Assembly (NCBI GenBank): GCA_009778415.1 | Contig: WRJV01000242.1 | Span: forward strand, 1-8,880 | Length of the DNA: 8,880 nt | Direction of reading: 5' to 3' | Source of the DNA: Clostridiales bacterium | GTDB lineage: Bacteria > Bacillota > Clostridia > Peptostreptococcales > Anaerovoracaceae | Shown here: piece after piece, positions 5,283 to 8,880 of the stretch | Layout: each line of letters opens with the position of its first letter | Numbering within the stretch: position 1 is the stretch's first letter | Translations under genes and position numbers: made by a program | The notes under the pieces: generated by a model | The model's input: the letters and a program-made list of their open reading frames with translations, nothing else | What the model was told of the DNA's origin: nothing | Database searches by the model: none

Positions 5283-5537
5283 TTAAGGCTGTTCGCCACC
5301 GACGATCTGGTACATGTTTCCTGCGTCTTCCTTCCTGCACGACTCGGACAGAGTCAGCACCTTGGCTGATATGGTGCTGTTCCCGAAATGTATTTCGAGC
5401 AGGTCGCCCACTTTGACGTCGCTGCCGGCTTTCGCTGTCCTGCCGTTTATGGTTATGCGCTCCCTGTCGCAGGCTTCCTTTGCGATTGTCCGCCTTTTGA
5501 TGAGCCTTGACACTTTTAAAAATTTATCGACTCTCAT
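5283..5537 (-). CDS. rqcP: S4-domain ribosome quality control factor RqcP (YabO)
   Basis: 84 aa, a single S4 RNA-binding domain. In Bacillus, RqcP binds the obstructed 50S subunit with peptidyl-tRNA and, with RqcH, supports alanine tailing of stalled peptides. The start MRVDKFLKVSRLIKRRTIAKE is nearly the same as B. subtilis YabO, with Arg2 and Arg16, the residues that matter there, at the same numbers. A C-terminal GNMYQIV is also shared. The ATG at 5537 is chosen for this match and for GGAG five bases upstream; a longer frame to 5618 only adds the duplicated leader. It follows HU by 120 bp but a terminator lies between them, so it may rely on read-through or its own promoter. It would normally be followed by yabP and yabQ; here the convergent folT follows. 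Confidence 0.93.
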   Translation of the reverse strand: MRVDKFLKVSRLIKRRTIAKEACDRERITINGRTAKAGSDVKVGDLLEIHFGNSTISAKVLTLSESCRKEDAGNMYQIVGGEQP

Positions 5538-5573
5538 ATATACTCCCTCTATCGCACATACTCCTTCTATCGC
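5538..5573 (-). repeat. 18-bp tandem duplication of the rqcP ribosome binding site
   Basis: On the minus strand GCGATAGAAGGAGTATGT is followed at once by GCGATAGAGGGAGTATAT (16 of 18 identical), ending at the rqcP ATG. Both units contain a GGAG-type ribosome binding site. The upstream unit also contains an ATG (5559) that opens an 11-codon frame ending inside rqcP in another frame; it has poor spacing and may be meaningless. Confidence 0.65.
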
Positions 5574-5616
5574 GGTTTGCCCCTGCGGCACAGCACGAGG
5601 CTGCGGTTCACATGTC

Positions 5617-5649
5617 AAAAAAGTAAAAAGGAGCGCTTCGGCACTCCTT
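5617..5649 (-). terminator. Intrinsic terminator of the HU gene
   Basis: In the minus-strand RNA AAGGAGUGC pairs with GCGCUCCUU around a CGAA loop (9 bp with one G-U), followed by UUUACUUUUUU. On the plus strand the wobble pair becomes a C-A mismatch, and no T-run follows on that side, so it is directional. It starts 8 bp after the HU stop codon and separates hup from rqcP. TTGACA at 5613-5618 overlaps the end of the T-run, but no matching -10 was found. Confidence 0.88.
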
Positions 5650-5657
5650 GATCTACA

Positions 5658-5936
5658 CTATTTATTCACCAAATCTTTTAGAGCTTTGCCGGCTTTGAAC
5701 ACAGGCGCTTTTGACGCTGCAATTTCGATGGTTTCGCCCGGCTTCCTCGGGTTCCTCCCCTGCCTTGCTTTCCTTGGGCGGATTTCAAAGGTACCAAACC
5801 CAATCAGCTGAACCTTCTCCTCTTTGACGAGTGCGCCTTCCACGCTGGCAACGAATGCGTTCACAGCGGCTTCTGCGTCTTTTTTTGTCAACCCTGTTTT
5901 TTCTGCTACACTAACAACCAGTTCTGCTTTATTCAT
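5658..5936 (-). CDS. hup: HU-family DNA-binding protein
   Basis: 92 aa, the standard HU length. HU dimers bend and compact DNA without strong sequence specificity. The N-terminal helices start MNKAELVVSVAEKTGLTKKDAEAAV, the core is VQLIGFGTFEIRPRKAR (42-58), and the DNA-embracing arm contains RNP with the intercalating Pro63 at the canonical position, then PVFKAGKALKDLVN. The ATG at 5936 has AAGGAGG nine bases upstream; the 12 extra codons of a longer frame are not HU-like. It lies 51 bp after mazG and ends in a strong terminator. The size and lack of an extended tail favour HU over IHF. Confidence 0.95.
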   Translation of the reverse strand: MNKAELVVSVAEKTGLTKKDAEAAVNAFVASVEGALVKEEKVQLIGFGTFEIRPRKARQGRNPRKPGETIEIAASKAPVFKAGKALKDLVNK

Positions 5937-5980
5937 GAATAAAAACCTCCTTAATGAATAATATAAACTCATTTGCGCTT

Positions 5981-5996
5981 TGCAGGTTTACCTGCA
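5981..5996 (-). other. Hairpin over the mazG stop codon
   Basis: TGCAGG-TTTA-CCTGCA is a 6-bp stem with a 4-base loop. The loop contains the mazG TAA (5988-5990). On the minus strand it is followed by AAAGCGCAAA, not a T-run, so it is not a terminator. It may limit 3' decay of the mazG part of the message or be chance. Confidence 0.4.
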
Positions 5997-6809
5997 TTTT
6001 TCGTTTTGCTTAGCCTTTTCCCAAAGATCGTCCATTTCCTTAAGAGTCATGTTTTCTAATTTTTTGCCCATCGCTACGGCTTCGCTTTCAATGTGAGCAA
6101 ACCTTCTGATGAACCTTTCGGAAGTTGCGTTAAGGGCCTGCTCTGGGTTCACGTTTAGAAAACGCGACGCATTGACCACTGAAAAGAGTAAATCCCCTAA
6201 CTCTTCAGCTATCCTTTCACCATTCCCAACACCACACGCGGCAACTAGCTCTCCTGTCTCCTCGTTAATCTTTTCAAACGCCCCCGACACGTCCTCCCAG
6301 TCAAACCCTGCCTCTGCAGCCTTCGCTTGGACCTTGTAACTTCTGATAAGAGCTGGGAACGCACGGGGAATCGACGCGAGCCTTTCGCTGTAAGATGCGC
6401 CTTCTTTCTCTTTCCATTTCACATTCTCCCATTTTTCAACGGCTTTGTCAATACTTTTAACATTTTCTTTCAAAAAAACATGAGGGTGGCGCCTTATCAG
6501 TTTTTCGCATTCCCTGTTGATTACTGAAACAAGATTAAATCTTGACTCTTCTTCTGCAAGCGCGCTGTGAAAAAGGACCTGCAGCAGGACGTCGCCCAAT
6601 TCTTCCTCAAGATTGTCGAAATTCCCTGTATCGATGGCATCGCAAGCCTCGTAGGCCTCCTCAAGCATACAGATTCTAAGGGATTCGTGGGTTTGAGCCC
6701 TGTCCCACGGGCACTCCCTCCGCAGTATAGCAAGTATTGCAGACAGCCTTTTGACTGCTTCGCCCATCGTGGCGCCGCAAACGCGGACAGCGGCGTATTC
6801 TTCGCTCAT
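5988..6809 (-). CDS. mazG: MazG nucleoside triphosphate pyrophosphohydrolase
   Basis: 273 aa cytosolic protein with two MazG modules. MazG hydrolyses NTPs and dNTPs to the monophosphate and PPi, clearing non-canonical nucleotides. The first module has CPWDRAQTHESL (33-44), LEEAYE (49-54), LEEELGDVLLQV (67-78) and RRHPHVF (106-112). The second has INEETGEL (181-188) and EELGDLLFSVVN (202-213). The EExxE and ExxD metal ligands are kept in both. The length is that of a full MazG; the N-terminal tetrapyrrole methylase domain of Bacillus YabN is absent. The ATG at 6809 follows GAGG by 4 bases and lies 15 bp after the flippase stop, so the two are cotranscribed. A second ATG at 6767 is possible but has no better site. 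Confidence 0.94.
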   Translation of the reverse strand: MSEEYAAVRVCGATMGEAVKRLSAILAILRRECPWDRAQTHESLRICMLEEAYEACDAIDTGNFDNLEEELGDVLLQVLFHSALAEEESRFNLVSVINRECEKLIRRHPHVFLKENVKSIDKAVEKWENVKWKEKEGASYSERLASIPRAFPALIRSYKVQAKAAEAGFDWEDVSGAFEKINEETGELVAACGVGNGERIAEELGDLLFSVVNASRFLNVNPEQALNATSERFIRRFAHIESEAVAMGKKLENMTLKEMDDLWEKAKQNEKCR

Positions 6810-6824
6810 TTGGCCTCATCCCTT

Positions 6825-8423
6825 TCATTTAACAAATTTGTTCATCATTTTGACTAATTTGTTGCCCATAGGAAGCTTTGCTGCTTCTTCTTTTGTTATC
6901 ACCTTAAACGCGAATATCATTAGGAAGTAAACCACGGCCCCTGTCAAGACAGCAAGGACAGTGGACAACGCGTTGCCAAAAAACAAGCTGCACACCCTGT
7001 ACGCCAGCCAGACTGACGCCGACATGACGAGCGCCGCCGCCGCAGGCTTTGCGTACGTCAGCGCATAGTCTATCTTTACTCCCGTGCATCTTCTAACTTC
7101 GATCATGTTGAGGGCCGACGCTATGACATAGGCGGCTACCGTGCCTGCCGCAGCGCCTTTCACGTTGACCAGCGGAACCGCGATGAGCTTGTACGACAGG
7201 GCGAACTTCACCACTGCCCCGATTGCCAAGTTGCGCACGGGTATGAGCTGCCTGCCGATGCCCTGCAGCACGCCGGTAAGCGTCTGCACCGTCGAAAGGA
7301 ATATCACCCCTACCCCCATTATGACCAGGCACCCGGCGGCGCTTTCTGCACTGGCCCTCTGCAGCGGGTACAGCAGCAGCATTATCTGCTTTGACAGGGT
7401 TATGAAACCCAACGCACAGGGCAGCCCGACAATGATGGCAGTCCGAAGCCCCAACTTGATGTTTTCCTGCATGAACGCTGTGTCGTTTTGCTTGTGCGCC
7501 ATTGAAACGGCAGGCACGAGGCTCATGGCGACAGCTTGCGTCAACACCTGCGGGAAATTGATAAGCGGCCCGACCATGCCAGCGAGCTGGCCGTACATGC
7601 CCTTCGCCTCGCTGTCCGCGAAGCCGACCGACTTCAGTACCCTGACGACCATTCCGGCGTCGATCGTGTTCATGATAGGCATGATGGCTGCGCCTATGGT
7701 AATCGGCACCGCTATCGCGACGATTGTAATCAATATGTCTTTTGTCCCCTCACCGTAGCGGCCTTCTGTCCTTTCGATGTCCGACTTGAGGCCCTTGCGG
7801 TTCATAAGATAAACCGCAAACACGCAGGCGAGGCCTGCCACTGCGCCAGCGGTGGCGCCAAAAGCGGCGCCTGCCGCCGCGTACTCGAGTTTCACTTTTA
7901 TGAAATAATACGCAAGGAACAGCCCGCACACAACCCTGAAGAACTGCTCGACGCTCTGCGAAAGCGCTGTAAGCTTCATGTTCTGCATGCCTTGGAAATA
8001 CCCCCGAAACGCCGCCATCATCGACACGATCAGCAGCGCGGGCGCGATGGCCCTCATCGAGTACGCCGCCTCCGGAACGTCCATCAAGCTTGTAATAAGC
8101 CCGGATCCGAAAAAGCATATGGACGCAGAGGCCGTGCCTATAAGGAACAGCAGCAGAAACGACGTGCGAAACACCCTGCCGGCTTCGGCGTGGCTGTCTA
8201 CCGCAATCCTCTCAGACACCATCTTGGATATGGCGATCGGTATCCCCGCAGTCGACAAGGTCAGGAAAAAAACGTAGACGGGGTAGGCGCTCTGGTAATA
8301 GCCCATCCCGACTGGCCCGATCATGTTGGCAAGCGGAATCCTGAACGCAGCACCCAGTATTTTGATGAACAGCCCTGCAGCGCCTAGGATCACTGCCCCC
8401 TGCATGAAGGATTTTTTTGTCAT
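6825..8423 (-). CDS. SpoVB/MurJ-type polysaccharide (lipid II) flippase
   Basis: 532 aa, about 14 hydrophobic segments, MOP/MATE-like fold. The N-terminus KKSFMQGAVILGAAGLFIKILGAAFRIPLANMIGPVGMGYYQ and the block FRGYFQGMQNM (about 139-149) are characteristic of the SpoVB/YabM/YtgP group. These proteins move undecaprenyl-linked precursors across the membrane for cell wall or spore cortex synthesis. Its place just before mazG corresponds to B. subtilis yabM, but sequence alone does not separate YabM, SpoVB and MurJ (YtgP) here. The ATG at 8423 is preceded by GGGGGT, an unusually G-rich weak ribosome binding site. It starts 37 bp after the amidohydrolase stop. Confidence 0.9.
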   Translation of the reverse strand: MTKKSFMQGAVILGAAGLFIKILGAAFRIPLANMIGPVGMGYYQSAYPVYVFFLTLSTAGIPIAISKMVSERIAVDSHAEAGRVFRTSFLLLFLIGTASASICFFGSGLITSLMDVPEAAYSMRAIAPALLIVSMMAAFRGYFQGMQNMKLTALSQSVEQFFRVVCGLFLAYYFIKVKLEYAAAGAAFGATAGAVAGLACVFAVYLMNRKGLKSDIERTEGRYGEGTKDILITIVAIAVPITIGAAIMPIMNTIDAGMVVRVLKSVGFADSEAKGMYGQLAGMVGPLINFPQVLTQAVAMSLVPAVSMAHKQNDTAFMQENIKLGLRTAIIVGLPCALGFITLSKQIMLLLYPLQRASAESAAGCLVIMGVGVIFLSTVQTLTGVLQGIGRQLIPVRNLAIGAVVKFALSYKLIAVPLVNVKGAAAGTVAAYVIASALNMIEVRRCTGVKIDYALTYAKPAAAALVMSASVWLAYRVCSLFFGNALSTVLAVLTGAVVYFLMIFAFKVITKEEAAKLPMGNKLVKMMNKFVK

Positions 8424-8440
8424 AATACCCCCGGAAATGT

Positions 8441-8478
8441 GTTATTGCTCAGACAATATGCTATAGCTCAGACAATAT
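8441..8478 (-). repeat. 19-bp tandem duplication over the amidohydrolase stop codon
   Basis: On the minus strand ATATTGTCTGAGCTATAGC (8460-8478) is followed by ATATTGTCTGAGCAATAAC (8441-8459), 17 of 19 identical. The first unit encodes the last residues and the TAG; the second is its non-coding copy just after the stop. Confidence 0.7.
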
Positions 8479-8880
8479 CCTCGCCTTGGATTTTTCTGTT
8501 TCAAACATGGCTCTTTCGACGTCTACAGTCATGTGCTCCCCGTCCTTGTACAGGATTTTGCCGTCTGCCATGGTGAGCGCGATGTCGCTCCCAGAGGCAG
8601 AATACACTATGCTCGTCAAGATGTCGTGTACCGGCCACATGTGGGGCTTGTCGATGTCCAGCACTATCAAATCGGCCTTGTTCCCCTCTTTCAATGAGCC
8701 GCAGTCCTCCCTGCCCTGGCTTTCTGCCCCTGCCTTCGTGGCGGCGCGAACGGCTTCTTTTGGAGTCACGGCTGTGGGGTCGCCGGCGCTGACCTTTGCG
8801 GCGCAAGCCATGAATTTCATCTCCTCAATGAAGTTGAGGTTGTTGTTGCTGCTCACGCTGTCGGTGCCAATGGCCACGTT
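8461..8880 (-). CDS. Amidohydrolase, MtaD/SsnA-like deaminase (5' end outside window)
   Basis: Only the C-terminal 139 residues are present; the frame is open to the right edge and opens with NVAIGTDSVSSNNNLNFIEEMK. The GTD aspartate (residue 7 here) is the last metal/catalytic ligand of the TIM-barrel amidohydrolases that includes 5-methylthioadenosine/S-adenosylhomocysteine deaminase. It is followed by the KLGS-like element CGSLKEGNKADLIVLDIDKPHMWPVHD (about 79-105), a conserved IVYSASGSDI stretch and a C-terminal beta segment (MADGKILYKDG). The HxH and other ligands lie outside the window, so the exact substrate (MTA/SAH, guanine-type or another amine) cannot be settled. It is the first visible gene of the minus-strand run that leads into the flippase, but function does not obviously connect them. 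Confidence 0.85.
   Translation of the reverse strand, partial: NVAIGTDSVSSNNNLNFIEEMKFMACAAKVSAGDPTAVTPKEAVRAATKAGAESQGREDCGSLKEGNKADLIVLDIDKPHMWPVHDILTSIVYSASGSDIALTMADGKILYKDGEHMTVDVERAMFETEKSKARILSEL

Noticed and set aside
5255..5289. Possible bidirectional terminator between folT and rqcP
   Set aside because: GCCTT/AAGGC and a bulged AAA-GCA/TGC-TTT stem can be drawn, but both are short and weak and overlap coding ends. Support is not enough to call a terminator.
5541..5618. Promoter for rqcP from TTGACA at 5613-5618
   Set aside because: The hexamer is perfect but it comes from the end of the terminator T-run, and no reasonable -10 box lies 16-18 bp downstream.
7536..8387. 283-codon plus-strand open frame opposite the flippase gene
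   Set aside because: It is an antisense shadow of a gene with clear family motifs. Its product is rich in His, Arg and Asp without domain-like pattern, and no ribosome binding site is seen.

Overview
The window looks like chromosomal DNA of a member of the Bacillota (Firmicutes), most likely a clostridial-type anaerobe. The best evidence is the order amidohydrolase > SpoVB/MurJ-type flippase > mazG > HU > rqcP (yabO) on the minus strand, which resembles the yabM-yabN-yabO neighbourhood of Bacillus and Clostridia. An ECF-type folate S component (folT) and AGGAGG-type ribosome binding sites agree with this. The species cannot be named from the sequence. All nine coding regions are ordinary in length and look intact, except the amidohydrolase, which runs off the right edge. 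Only folT is on the plus strand.

Left part (1-353): no gene. It holds two perfect copies of a 75-bp GC-rich hairpin repeat. Between them lie a nested pair of 32-bp repeats (one containing a perfect 20-bp palindrome), a 7-bp tandem repeat and a 63-bp inverted-repeat element. A third copy of the 75-bp repeat lies at 2795-2869. Copies 2 and 3 each sit just beyond the 3' end of a minus-strand transcription unit, in the same orientation.

Region 354-2605 (minus): a phosphonoacetaldehyde hydrolase-like HAD enzyme followed by an organophosphate:phosphate antiporter (OPA) family transporter. The transporter keeps both arginines that bind phosphate in GlpT. The pair reads as a small uptake-and-cleavage module for a phosphonate or organophosphate, with an extended -10 promoter upstream and a stem-loop between the genes.

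Region 2894-5265: a PduL-type phosphotransacylase lies 4 bp downstream of an MFS permease on the minus strand, and folT diverges from the permease. The divergent promoter is symmetric: both -10 boxes lie 25.5 bp from the centre of a 13-bp palindrome that supplies both overlapping -35 boxes. The permease promoter places its predicted transcription start on the A of the ATG, implying a leaderless mRNA. folT starts at TTG behind a perfect AGGAGG.

Region 5283-8880 (minus): the 3' part of an MtaD/SsnA-like deaminase, a SpoVB-type flippase, MazG, HU with a clear intrinsic terminator, and RqcP. The sporulation and division genes yabP, yabQ and divIC that follow rqcP in Bacillus are absent; folT lies there in convergent orientation. 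Short tandem duplications (12, 18 and 19 bp) occur at three gene junctions, two of them duplicating a ribosome binding site.
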